NCBI GenBank assembly: GCA_002682825.1
Contig: NOKP01000002.1
Span: 3,289,378-3,353,377 of the forward strand
From: Neonectria sp. B-13
Lineage: Eukaryota > Ascomycota > Sordariomycetes > Hypocreales > Nectriaceae
Reading direction: 5' to 3'
Length of the DNA stretch: 64,000 nt
In this document: piece after piece, positions 50,166 to 62,086 of the stretch
Layout of the letters: each line of letters opens with the position of its first letter
How positions within the stretch are numbered: the stretch's first letter is position 1
Made by a program: the position numbers and the translations under genes
Notes under the pieces: model-generated
Database searches by the model: none
Seen by the model: only the letters and a program-made list of their open reading frames with translations
What the model was told of the DNA's origin: nothing

Positions 50166-53100
50166 TTTGGCCAATTGCAGGGGTGCGCAGCGTCGGGCTT
50201 TGGAAAGCAGCGAAGCTGGCTCGGTCCTTGTCGGGATCAATATGGGTTGAGTGGTTCGCGATAAGGGCAATCAGCGGCGCATGGCTGTCGGAGAAGTTTG
50301 CGGCTAGCAGACAGCGTCGTGATGTCGTGGACGGCCCTAGAGAAGATTTGGCCGCGGCGTTGTACGGGACGAAGGCGGCCTTGGCTCCAGGGCGATGCAA
50401 GTTGGGTTGGCGGTTGGTTGCGGCAGAAGGCTGGTGAAGGCGGAGCAGTGGAGGGAGGAGCGGATGCGGAACGGACGGACTGGGGGCGTGGTGTCGAGCT
50501 GAGCAGCGGTCGTCGTGAAGGCGGGAGGACGAGAGGTCGGGAAGGCGAAGGAAGACGGCGAGGGATGAGGTGAGGGTTTTCGAAAGTCGAAGAGAGGGAG
50601 CTGGAAAGAGTTGGATAGCTGGTGAGAGGTCGTACGGCGTGGAAGGGGTCGAAAAGGTCGAGAGATGCTGAAGCTAGGAACAAGGCCCGGCGGTGGGCGA
50701 CAAGAGAGCAGATGGGTAAGGGCGGTAGGTCTACCTATCGCTGCAAATGGTCGGTCTTGGGCGCTACTGGGAGCTTGTGCAGGGCGAACCAAGTAACTAA
50801 GCAAGTACAGTAGGTAAGGTACGAGAGTACAGGGCTCTCGGCGCTGGGCGCTGGGCGCTGGGCGCTGGACACCTCGACAATGACGAGACAAAATCGGCGC
50901 GGGAGGGTGGCACCAATTGGCGTGAGATGTACCTAGCCTGTGGGGAACGAGGAACGAGGGAGCAGGGGGTGGGCGAGGGAGAGAGGTGGATGGTGGGAAC
51001 TGGTGAAGGGAGGGAGGCTTGTTTGCTTGGAGGAGAGGGGGGGGGGGGGCAGAATAAAGAAAAAGAGAGGGCGTGCTTTTTCTTTTGTTAGAGAGCGCTC
51101 TTGCAAGCGACGGCTTTGATCGTCGGTAAACGCAAGCGGAAGCTGGAAAAGAAGCAATTGATGCGGGAGGCAGAACAGAGGGCCGTGTGTGCGTGTGTTT
51201 GTGCTAGAGAGAGAGAAAGTATGTGCAAAAGCGAGAGTCGAAAGCGCACTACCCGCACACAGGAGGAAGCCCACTGGTAGACAGCGCCGCAGTGAGTGAG
51301 GCAGCCGGGCAGGCAGCTCGTGAGAAGGCGCCCGTGAGCGTCAGCGTGACCTTGAGCCTGAACGAAAACAGCGAGGCACAGAGAGTCAGCGCCGTGGACC
51401 GGCCCGGTTCGTCGCCTCGTGCGCACACACAGCTGCTGGAATAATGGTAAGCGGCTGATGCCAGGTGGCGATGACGGCTTTTGGCTGGTACTCAAATCGA
51501 TGCTCAAGCCGATGCCAAGCTGATGTTCCCAACTTCCAGCAGCACGCTGATGCTAATGCTGATGCTGATGACGGCTGAACCTTACCGTCCGTCCGCCCCC
51601 GGCGCGGGACCGACCTACGCCTCGACAGGTATCCATCTCGCTCTCATACTTGCGCGTACTTTGTGCTACCTTCGCAATCCCCTCATGCTAGCTGCCCTCT
51701 ACCTGTCTGGCATACCACTTCGCCTGCCCCAATTGACTGGCTACCTGTCTGGTGCATTGCTGCTAAGCCGCTCTCCTCTCTGACAGCCTCGAATCCTGGG
51801 TCAAACGGGTTTCTGGACGGCCAACCAGTATTTGTGTCTGTCTACTTTCCTACCATGAACCCACCGTGAATGCACAGTCCTAGCCTACTAATCCACAGTG
51901 CCCCGTATGTACTCCGTAGGCAGACATGCTGGCCATCCAGGCCAGTACCAGCCGGGCGACAATGACGGAGAGATAAACCCACTTCGTCGCTGCAATGCTG
52001 CCTCTCTCCCTCGCCAGGCGCTGGCGCAGCCTCAGCCCAACACCACCCCGGCAGCCCTCTCTTCGCTACAAGAGACGGGGTTCCGGTTCTGGCAGCTGGC
52101 AACGGCAGAAGTCAGTGACTGATGAGTGTTTCGTAGTGGTGCGAGTCCTGCTCTGTTTTCGTCCACTTTGCTACGTGGTATTTATCTCAATAGAGTCTAG
52201 GCCTGGGCGCTGGGTCTTGGCCCTTCCTTCGGGGCCTCGACGGACCTAGTCCATGCATCCTCGGCCATCGTGGGCTGGACTCATAATCAGGGAGCCGCTG
52301 AACATGGTTCCCTCCCCCTACCATCAAACAGCCACAGCCAACCACATCCAGACCTTCATCACGACGGGCTTCGGGAGATTTCCCATCCATCGTCAGACGT
52401 TGCCCCCCTCGAGCCTCAGCTGAGAACCTACCTTCTACCCGTGAACTAGTTGAGCCGCGTTACAAACAGCCAAAGACTCTCGACCTGTCAAGGAGTCGAG
52501 TCCCGTCGCCGCCACCGATATGTCTCACCTCTTCCGCCATGGCTTGGCAAAGGGGCTGCAAATTGCGCTGGGCTGTCACGACAGCCCTGTCCATTATCAG
52601 AATCTTGCCCCAAAACAGTAAGCGACTAAAACGGCATTGCAGTGGTAGCCTTCGTTGGGTGGTTGACAGGCCCGGCCATGCCCGGGACAGTGGCACAGAG
52701 TACAGAGTACAAGAGCAGTGGGTAGGTACTAGTATTCGTGGAGCTGGAGACCTGCTTGCATTGCCATACTCGAAGTAACAGCATTTGGAGATGATCGAAA
52801 TGGAAACGGAAATCGATGCGCAGCTGTGAGAGGCTGACCTGGATACGTGCTGCAAGTGTACTCCCACCAATGGAAGACCCGTCATTCCATCAGGCGGCAT
52901 CATGGATACCGCCCTTGGTCCAATTGGACTTCAAGTTGGGGTACCTTCAAACCTCGTACTCTCCCAACTCGTCGCTCAGGGCGCTGCCCACGGGGAGCCC
53001 AGCACTTGAATCATCAGACGGTGGAGCCGGGGCACCCCGACTTTTCATTTTTGGCACGATTGCACTAGGACAACTTGACAAGTGACGACTCACGAGGCCC

Positions 53101-53279
53101 ACATGGAGAAGAGGAGACAACTGAGGAGATGGGCTGTGGAACATGAGAATTGAGGCAGAGCTTGAGAGCCAGAAGTGACTTTGTCAGAACGGCCAACCAG
53201 GCCTTGTAAACTTTACCAAGCGGGGGTTTTGCTGTCAAGGGAGCGAGCGAGGAGGGTGGGGGTATTCGATTACATTTGG
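50166..53279. other. Gene-poor interval upstream of gna-3
   Basis: GA-rich on the plus strand at 50420-50650 and 50940-51070, so CT-rich on the G-alpha transcript side, consistent with a long leader. A GGCGCTG repeat of about four copies lies near 50840-50868 and a GATGCT repeat near 51549-51572. No open frame shows domain features. Confidence 0.4.
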
Positions 53280-53336
53280 TTTCACCCGCAGCGCATCTTC
53301 TGGGCAACCGGGCGCGTTATCCACTGAGCCCAGGCA
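53280..53336 (-). pseudogene. tRNA-like relic
   Basis: The minus strand reads GCCTGGGCTCAGTGGATAACGCG, which has the D-arm/A-box form of fungal tRNAs. The continuation has no anticodon stem, and the T-arm/B box is degraded (CTGCGGGTGAAACC in place of GGTTCGA). I infer a broken tRNA or tRNA-derived element; a chance match is possible. Confidence 0.3.
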
Positions 53337-55627
53337 TCGAGATTACCTCGTCGTGAAGTACGAATACCTTACGTGGGTACTACATACACTTTGACCTGCT
53401 GTGTGGCTCACACGTTGTGAGTTGAGGTCCGTACCGATACCCAGATGGCGTTCACAACGACACAACCAAGCAAGCCACCTCCAATTGTCCCCAACTCGAT
53501 TGGATGCTTGGATGCTTGGTCAGAGCCTGAGTCCCCTTTCTCTCGACCCAGATCCTCGGTGACATGGCGAGGGAAACAATGTTCTTCGCATGCATCTAGC
53601 CTCCCAGCCTCCTCCCTCGTGTGCCCATCCCGTCTAGGCCGGCTAGTTATACGATACGAAAACGTTTGTTGGACGTTGGTCCACCTGCACGCGTAAGTGC
53701 CTCTCACTCAGCCTTTCACCCCGAGTCGGTACGAAGTACGAATACGTTCATTTTCGAAATAATCTAGAAATTGTTTGATCTCAGCTCGCCCACCAGGCCT
53801 CATGTCTCTCTCCCCCTGATGTCCTCGTCAGCAAGGGGCTGCACACATCCCCTCCGCGTCCAAACCCCGGCCCTGGCCTGCACCCAGTACGCCAGCACTA
53901 CCAAATGCTACCTAAGTAGGTAGGTAGGTACGAGGTGCAATGTCGACCTGCCCGTTCACCTCCGACTTAACCCAACCCGCCTTTGGTGCGGCGGTGTGAC
54001 ATGAGAACCCTTCCTCACCGAAACCCAGCTGGCCTCGAACCACATGCGGTGTGCACGCCCAAACGCAATTTGGCAAAATGGCAAATAATCATTGCTTCAT
54101 TTCCATCATCGCCAAAATTCGCAACCCCCAGGGCAGCGAATCACCAGCCCGCCAGCTTACCCCGACTCGTTGGCCTCCTCCCGGCTCCCGGTCCTCGATG
54201 GCACGACCAGGAAGACACGTGGGCGCCAGACTCCTATGTCTGGTACGTTGCAGGTACACAAGGAATAGGTGCAGTAGCTGCGGAATTGTAGGTATAGATG
54301 TGGTTCTCGTGCCGTGTCCTTCTGCAAATGTCGGGGGGTGGTTTCTAGACCCTTGGAATCCGGGTGCCCAACATTGAATTGGAGGTGACTGGCGAGATCA
54401 CCCACGTCGTCGATGCATTCTGCCTGGCTGACTGATGATCTGATTTCTATTAGTCGCCTTGCTGGGCAGGCGTCGTTGATGGACGAGGAGAAATTAGACG
54501 GTCAGATAAGCCCACATCGGCCGAAACGAACACCTTTCACCCCAGCGACTAATGCAACAGTCCATCTGGTAGGGATGTATGGAGATTTCCCCGTCAACAT
54601 CAGGATCAGCAAGACTCACCAGGGTGCACACCGAATTAGGGAACTCTCTTCGGTAACCCCCTTGTGTCGTTTCTTGTCTGTCACCCCTTGGCTCTTCTCC
54701 CCATCCTGTCCCTGGCAGTCGCCTTGTCGCTGGCTTCCCGGTTTCGAGGCCTTACCCCGCCTGCAATCAGAGTCCCATGCTCGCAAGATTCTGGTCTACT
54801 TCGTACGAATATCGAGGGTCCAGTTCTCCCATGGCCACCTCACGGCGGTCGTTCTCAGCACCAGGACTTCTCCCGCGGCTGCATGGCAACTCTCCGGCTC
54901 CCAGTCAACTGCCTACTGCAGACTGCGTGCCCCAGCGCCCGAGGAAGTGTTCCAGAAGGCAGCTAGCGACTGATCCGGTTCTCGTTCTAGCTGCATGACC
55001 AGGCTCCGACGCCTCGCTCCTCATCATGCATGCATCCCCCATCCCTTCGGTCTTTCAGCAGACAACTCGCAGCGCTGTCTGTGTTATGTCCTACGTCTCA
55101 CCGTAACCCAAGGGCTGTTTCGAGAGAAACTATCTGAGCCAGCAGTCATCATGCTACTTGTTGCGAATCCCTCGTCCATCTCGCATGAACAACGCGTTTG
55201 GCCCATGGCATGACCAACACCTGCTTCTGAATCGACTATCTCTCTTGCCCCCTATCTCTGCTTCTGAATCCTGTGGCTCAGATGTTACGCGACACGATTT
55301 CGCCCGACCCCTGACTGAGCCCCTTTCACCAGCGCCGGTTCTGTACTCCTACAGTTCGTCCCACCCAGAACATGCTGCACGGTTGTCTTCAGCCACGGGC
55401 GGTCTCATGCACCCTCGCGGTGGCTGAAGCAACTACGTGATGCCGTTACCTTTACGAAGCCTAGAACGCTTTCTGCCCATTGGCCCTCATGCCTCACCGC
55501 TGCTCAATACCATGGAGAAATCCCGCCCTGCCAAGTGTCTGGACAGCCTTAGGGCGAATCCTTCCGACCCAGCCACCCGATCTGCCGCTTCTGGGCGAGC
55601 TTTTGTCTCTGCCACCAGAAAACGTGA

Positions 55628-55800
55628 CACGATGTTGACGATGCATTAGTCGACGATGTTCCAGTGTTGCACTTTGAGGCTAAGCACATGCAAAGATGTT
55701 GCATGTGTCTAGAAGACGTTTTTAAAGAAGGGAAGGATGACCACGATTGAAGCAGTTGCAGACATCGCAAGCTTTTTGTGCTCATTATGCCTCTTTAACA
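55628..55800 (+). pseudogene. Possible RING-finger gene fragment
   Basis: The plus-strand frame starting at 55628 reads an acidic stretch (DDVPVLHFEAKHMQR), then CCMCLEDVFKEG. That is the C-x2-C-LE-x-F form of the first half of RING-H2 domains. A TGA follows at 55748, and after it SCRHRKLFVLIMPL resembles the Cys-x-His half. The domain is thus interrupted, about 55 aa long, with no start or splice sites. The resemblance is by eye only. Confidence 0.25.
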
Positions 55801-58339
55801 AGCGTCCCTCAAGAGATGGTGCAAGCATTTGACCTTTGACAAATTCTTAGCGCTCCTAAAGCGGAAGGTGAATCAAAAGTCGAGCCTCTACCCATTCCTG
55901 AGGCTGGATTGACTCTTAACAAAAATATCACGCAAATAGCGGCTGATTATGAAGATCTAAGGATAAATATGTCCGACAATATTCTAGGACATTTGGCCTT
56001 ATAGTCGGTTTGCCGCTTAGATGTCCTGGTTTATATCCAGACTGGTGGACCTTTATCGAATATTCGCCGGGAGGTATGTAGGTTGGTTGGTACGCAACGA
56101 AAGATACGATAGGGTCACATAATTTATTCGCCAACATAGGACATACCACGTACTGCAACACCGAGACACCCCTAAAACCTCAGGTAAAAAAAATATACGA
56201 TTCATATTTAGGGTTGCTCCTGAACAGAACGTACTGTAACTATCTACTCAGTGTGGCCAAGCTTCGGTTAAATTGTCGGCTTCAACCAGGCTTCAGGTCC
56301 GACTTTCTTGCCGACGATGACAAGCCTAAAACCCACGGTTTGAAAACGATCGTTTTATCCCTCGCCTCTTCTTCAATCCCCGACCTCGAGACGCTTGTTC
56401 AAACTGGCCTAGAGCCCTGTATTCTCTCTGGTCAGCAAGGGGCGGAGGGGCGGGATTGCGAGATGGTTTCTAAGTCTGAGGCAAGCCATTTACAACTTAA
56501 TTTGATATTTAGATCTCACAAGAGCCAAGGCTACGGGATGCCTCTGTGGGTGGGGGTGCTGTAGAGGTGTTTTGTGGTTGTCCGAGTCCAGAGCGAAAGT
56601 TGATAGCGTCATGGCCAACTCGTGAAGTTTATTAACCAGGGAAACTGGTGGCGTCCTCGCTTTGTTTTCTTTGAGGCGAGAGGTTAGCATCAACGGCGAT
56701 TTCTTTGATCACATTTTCCATTGGTTTAGAGGCGTGTTTCAGACTGCACACGTGGGCTTCTATTCTGGATTCAGGACCATCTTTGTTTTGTCCCATTTTG
56801 ATGCCATTGTTTCTATGTTAGTTGGAAGTTAAAGAGACCCATACATATTGGTCCGAATAAGTCTCAGTGTCTCGGCTACTGCATGACTGGCGGTAGGGGA
56901 AAAGTCTGCATTTCAGAGATAGTTGGGGTCTTGTACAAAGACAAGTATAGAGTGTTTGCTCGAGTACCTAGTACGGCGTTGAATCTCTGAGGGTGCTACC
57001 ACGTGGGAGTCCTTGCGTCCTTTCTTGCCAGCACGTGGCAGAAACTCAATGAAAAGGGAGAGAAATGCATGGCTTCCGTACCTTAGGACCTCTGATCATC
57101 AAAGACCTCGTGTAGCAAAGAACATGGCCCATGTCATGACTTTACCATGCGTTGGATAACGGATGGATGAAAACTCCCAACTAAACGTGGACCCTTTCGG
57201 AATGAAAACCACGACTTCCTTGCATCACGATACGGGATGGTCTTCAGCGGCTCGGCTATTGAAGGGCGAGCACTCCAGCAACTTGCTAATGAGGCGTTCA
57301 GTCCTTTCCGGAGAGTGATCTAAGACATGCAGCGTCGCTGTCCCGCCACCCCGCCACACTTCAGATAAGCCGGGGATACGTACTGTACCATCACAATGAG
57401 ATGTGAGTGACTCGAGCGGTCGAGAGTAGAATCGATGCAGATGCAGCTGACTCGGCAGTGCAACGACTAGACGAGGATCTGCGCGGGCCAATGGGGATGG
57501 TATGTCATGCAAGACACGTCGGCAGGCAGAGTCGCGGGGTGGTGTGCGCTCGCACACGATGCGACCCTTTCTGCGCAGTCATGTCCATCGAGGGAACGAT
57601 AGATGGATGGCAGACCAGAAAATGCAGGCGGGCAGGCAAGTCGAATCGTTGCTGTCATGTGTTATGGACATAAAAGGCAACACAAGGATATAAGGCAAGT
57701 TGAACACCTTACAGGGATGCAACAGAGGTCGGACGGCCGCTAGCAAAGGAGCCTCAAGGGCCAGGGTTCGTCTGGGTGGTGACGTGTATAGCCAGAACGG
57801 TAGACACGCATCATTCAATGCAAGAGCCAAACGACGAACGGGTAGTAGTGGAACAAACGGTGCTTTGATGGTATTCTATTGTAGGTACCTGTACGTAGGT
57901 ATGCTGGGAAGGGGTTTGGCTGGGATGAGTGCCACGTGATAGGCAGACAGGTGGCTTCGTTGTGTGTGATGTTGCATGAAATCCAGTTTCCATCTTATTA
58001 GTGGACCAGCGCACTCACTGATGATGTGCTGAATTTACCAAGCTTTGGACGCGCGGATAGAGGCTGGAGGTACCTACTACACCCGTAACTGCACGTAGTA
58101 CTTACCCAGGTGACGATGGCGGGGTACGGATTGGATAGTACTACTAGTAGGTAGTAGGGTAGGGAATTTACAGTGGTGAGCCAAACCTATCGAAGGTGGG
58201 AAGTAAAGTTGGCAAGGGCGATGCGGATGGATGGCCTCCCCACCAGTAATAGTGACGCCACGGCCCCGAGATTAGCATCCAATCCATCCAATGCCATCTG
58301 AGGTGGACTACGACTCGATAATTCTTAGCACTGGCTAAT

Positions 58340-58946
58340 TTCACCACTGTCGGCGTCTCTCCCTTCTCTACGAACTTCCCACGTACAACGCCCGCTCGGC
58401 CACCACGACCACGACAGCATCGACCTTGGCGACTCCGTCCCTTTATGTCATTTCATTGCCATTGTCGCCCTCTTCTTCCCCCACTACCGCTACCACTCCA
58501 CATCGTTCGTCCATCCATCCCCTGCTGTGCCACCTCGAGTCCCAGCTACCCGGTCCTGTTGCGTGAGCTTCGCGAGCCGTCCTTGACCGCCTCCGTGCAC
58601 CCATCAACAACCCTCCGCGGGGTCCAATACGCCACTTAACGGGTGTTCCGAGGGTCTGCGACCTCCCGACGACTTTCTTTTGAGCCATCCATTCTCCTGC
58701 CTTGGCCCTGTGACCCCCGATCCTGTTACAGCGAAGTCCCCGCGATACCCACCACGCAGCCTCCTTACCAGCCAACATCGACCCTGACGATTCCGACAAA
58801 CTACGATCCTACGATTCTACTCCTCGAGCGCCCATAGAACCGCCGCCGAACGGCTGCCAAACGTACATGGAAATATTCGAAGGACACTGAGAGCTGCGAT
58901 CTAGCTTCTTCAAGTGGCGGTTGGTCAAGCCGCTCCCGGACTCACA
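58340..58946 (+). promoter_or_regulatory. Pyrimidine-rich promoter/leader of avl9
   Basis: Between about 58350 and 58560 the plus strand has repeated CTTCTC, CCACTACC and CATTGCC-type pyrimidine stretches, followed by a less biased leader to the ATG at 58947 (CACAATGAGC). A GTG-initiated extension upstream in the same frame (58914) is not needed. Confidence 0.4.
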
Positions 58947-61386
58947 ATGAGCTCCGACGAGTCCAACGCTGCGCTCAATGCGCCCGAATCCGCCGACGAC
59001 CTCAAGCCTGTTCTGTCACCCATCATTCCTTCGTCGCCTGCCTCGCCCGCAAAGTTCGAATTCACTCCCCTGGTCACCGTCGTCGGCTTCCACCATGCGA
59101 GGGGTCCCGAGGTGGAGAATTGGTTTGGGGCCAACGAGGACAGTGATCCGGCCGTCGACTTTGGCTGGTCGTTGCTCCCATTCATGGCCTTGAGCGATGG
59201 GGCCCATGCGTGAGTTCGACTTCCAGCTTCGTCATGTACCCGACGGCTTGCGAAGCAGCGTGCTTACTGAGACTATAGCTCCGAGGAGGACTTTTCATAC
59301 TTCACCTTACTCCGACCGGAAACAGAGACGACGCCAGCTACATCCCTGTTTGGAATATCCTGTACCCGGCAGCTGGATTCCTCCAAACTCACAAACCGCC
59401 CAGCAGATGTCACACGCTCGACCGTCCAGAAGGCAGTCGTTGTCATTGCCGACAGCCCGCAATTTTTCGGCATGCTGCGTGAGCGTCTCAGTGTTGTTAC
59501 CCAGGCTTGGTTTGCCCAGTGCGAATTTACGGATGTGGAGATCTTGCGTAGGTTCCAGGAGAGCTTGGCAGATGAGAAGGCAAGGGGCGTGATGAACGAC
59601 CATATGGACCGCGACCAATACCTCGGCATGAGTCTGCGGGAGTTGATCCACGAATTTAAATGGCAAACGTTGGTCCTGTTGAAGTGTTGTCTTCTCCAGC
59701 CAAAGGTAAGCCAATCCAAATGTCAGCCGCTTCTGAGACTTGACCCTGACCATTCCAGATGCTCTTCTTTGGCTCCAAGTGTGATCGGTTGTGCATGATG
59801 CAATTTTCCCTTCTGTCCTTGATACCCGGCCTCATTCGCAACCTTCAAGACTGCGCGGACCCTGAATTAAACAACTACGAGAAGCACCTCTCAAAACCTA
59901 CGAGTTTGCGGACTAGTGATCGCAATTCCCTGTTGTCATACATGGGACTCCCTCTCCAGATTTTTGGCAAGGTATGAACAGGCCCGTGGCTAGTAATGAA
60001 AGTGAACGAATTGTCTGACAACTGCTCTAGGGAAGTTTGTACGGCCCTTACACACCACTGCAACAACTTGATATCCTAGCCGACTTTGGGACCAAGTCGT
60101 ACATTGTCGGAAGCACAAACTCCCTCCTCCTTCAGCAAAAGGATCGATACAGCGACATCCTCATCAACCTGGACGAGGACACTGTCAGCATCACCTCTCC
60201 GTCTCTCCGGACGGCCCTCACCCTTACCGCCGCGGATCGCCGGTGGGTCGATTACTTGACGCAGGAGATCAACGAGACCTGGGACGAGGCGAATCCAAGC
60301 CGGCCCAAGACGATGAAGTACGTCGGGAGCGAGGAGTTTATTAGACTTCAGTTCGAGGAGTACATTCTTGCCCTCATCTCTTCCGTCAAATACCACAACT
60401 ATCTCACGTCAGACCCCAACAACCCCAAAGCCATTCTCCCAGAGATCGAGGGCGATCCCATCCTTGACTTTGGGCAGGACTGGGTTGAGGCCTGGAAGCG
60501 CACTGAGAACTACCGCATGTGGAACGATAACACTGACTCTCACCTCTTCGACATCGTCGACCCGCGGCACCCTTGCGCCGGTGGCCTCACCATCGACGAC
60601 GTCCAACGCCGCATCGCCGAGCAGGTCAAGGAGCTACATCTCGACGAACGCTTTGCGCAAGGCCGCGAGGTGCTCGGCCGCAACTTCGCTGCCGGTCGCG
60701 AGAAGGCGTCGTTCGTCCTCAACAAGCTGTACGCCGACATGGAGGCCCTTCGCGAAGCCCAGCGCCGCCGTGCTGAGGAAGCTCGCGCCGCCCAGGGCAC
60801 CAGATCGCCTACAGACCAATATGGCACCGCAACCCCGGGCTACAGCACCGACATGTCCAAGTCGCAGCAGTCGGTGCCGACGGCGGGTGGAAGAGCCGGC
60901 GCGTACATGTCCAGCTGGGCCGCATGGGCAGGCGAGAAACGTCGAACCGGCGGCTGGGGCGGCGGCTGGGGCCGCAAGTCCACCACACCAAAGTCGGAGA
61001 GACCGCCTGATTCGTCATTACCCAACAGCCCTATCGACAACGACTATCAGATAATCAGTGCCCCGGAGTCCCGCACGGGCTCCTCGGACGACGCCGCCAC
61101 CGGCCGGCCCAACACGGGCGCTAGCTTCAGCGAGAGTATTCTCTCTGGCGTGAGCGAGTCGCCCGGCCGGCCTACAACAAGAGCTAGGGCTAAGGAGGAG
61201 GAAGAGGAAGATGACTTATCGCGGAATAACGGCGCTATGAAGGGCGACGGATTCCACACGGAGGGCGTAGTCGGCTCTCGGGACACGCTGACGGAGGCGA
61301 AGCCGGACGCAAGACTGGAAGCAGCAGCGGCTCCAAAATCCGAGCCAAGCGATGTCGATTCCGGTGACGCTACGGGCAAAGTCTGA
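58947..61386 (+). CDS. avl9: Late secretory pathway protein AVL9 (DENN-related)
   Basis: AVL9 acts in exocytic cargo sorting and export from the late Golgi in yeast, and carries a divergent DENN module. Exons: 58947-59209, 59279-59705, 59759-59971 and 60031-61386. Introns of 69, 53 and 59 nt have GTGAGT, GTAAGC and GTATGA donors, with all phases closed, giving 752 aa. The family-diagnostic start VVGFHHARGPEVENWFG lies at about residues 47-63. It is followed by DFGWSLLPFMALSDGAHASEEDFSYFTL (shown here as separate blocks of one longN-terminal DENN region), then KAVVVIADSPQFFGMLRERL and MGLPLQIFGKGSLYGPY. The last 250 residues are low complexity: Gly/Trp-rich GGWGGGWG, then acidic and Ser/Pro-rich. 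The large final exon carries the second half of the module and this tail. It converges with cul1. Confidence 0.93.
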
Positions 61387-62086
61387 TGACCATATAGAGG
61401 ACGAGTACGAGAAATGTGAAGAAAGCCAAATGACATTAATTACGGGTTCTTGGGTAGATAGAACGGGGCAGCGATATCATCACGTCAAGTAGGAACAATT
61501 CGAAGCACTGCACTAAGAAGATAGACCCGTCCCGTACCAAACGGGTCTCCGCGATCTTTGAAAGTACATTCGTCTCATGATTTACGTCTTGAAGAGTCAA
61601 CTTGAAACATGCCTGTCCTTGTATGTGTAGTTGTGTATGTGTAATTCGCACCGCACCGCACCGCACCTATTCTCCCAAGCTTTTGCAGCACGCCGCACCC
61701 ACTCCACCAACCCAGCCGAGTCCTTCCCGTCCGATTATCCCCCACGCGAGTCATCATAGAGACATGAAAAAAAGAAGAACAAAGGGGTCGACGGAAGAAA
61801 GGAGCTGAACGGAGGTGGGTTGTTTGGGGAAAGAGGGATAATCCCAGGGTGCACATAATAAGTATGCCAACCATCTAATTTGCCCATTCATCCTCACTGC
61901 TACCGCTCCTTACCCACGATGAGAAACAAGCTGTCTTCCCAGGAAGACCGAATTCCACCGTCGACGCGTCGGCGGAAACCAACGCAAGGTGAGGATATGT
62001 GAGTGTAAAAGAGGCCCGATGAGAGAGGGCTAAAAACACCCCTGAGGTTGTGTGGTATCTGAACGAGGAAAGATGACGAAAGGTAT
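61387..62086. other. Convergent 3' flank between avl9 and cul1
   Basis: About 700 bp shared by the 3' ends of two converging genes. A (CGCAC)n-like run (CACCGCACCGCACCGCACC) lies at 61650-61668. No gene seen. Confidence 0.5.

Larger units (their letters stand above)
53337..58946. other. Gene-poor interval upstream of avl9
   Basis: About 5.6 kb with no supportable intact gene. TACGAAGTACGAATAC-type motifs occur at 53355, 53729 and 54797. The stretch 55620-56560 is AT-richer and looks decayed, with a possible RING-finger fragment at 55628-55800. GTAGGTA/GGTACCT-rich short motifs occur near 53915 and 57885. From about 58340 the plus strand becomes CT-rich toward the avl9 ATG. Confidence 0.4.

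Noticed and set aside
60368..61054. 228-codon plus-strand frame inside avl9
   Set aside because: Shadow of the long avl9 exon 4; Ser/Thr/Pro-rich with no conservation.
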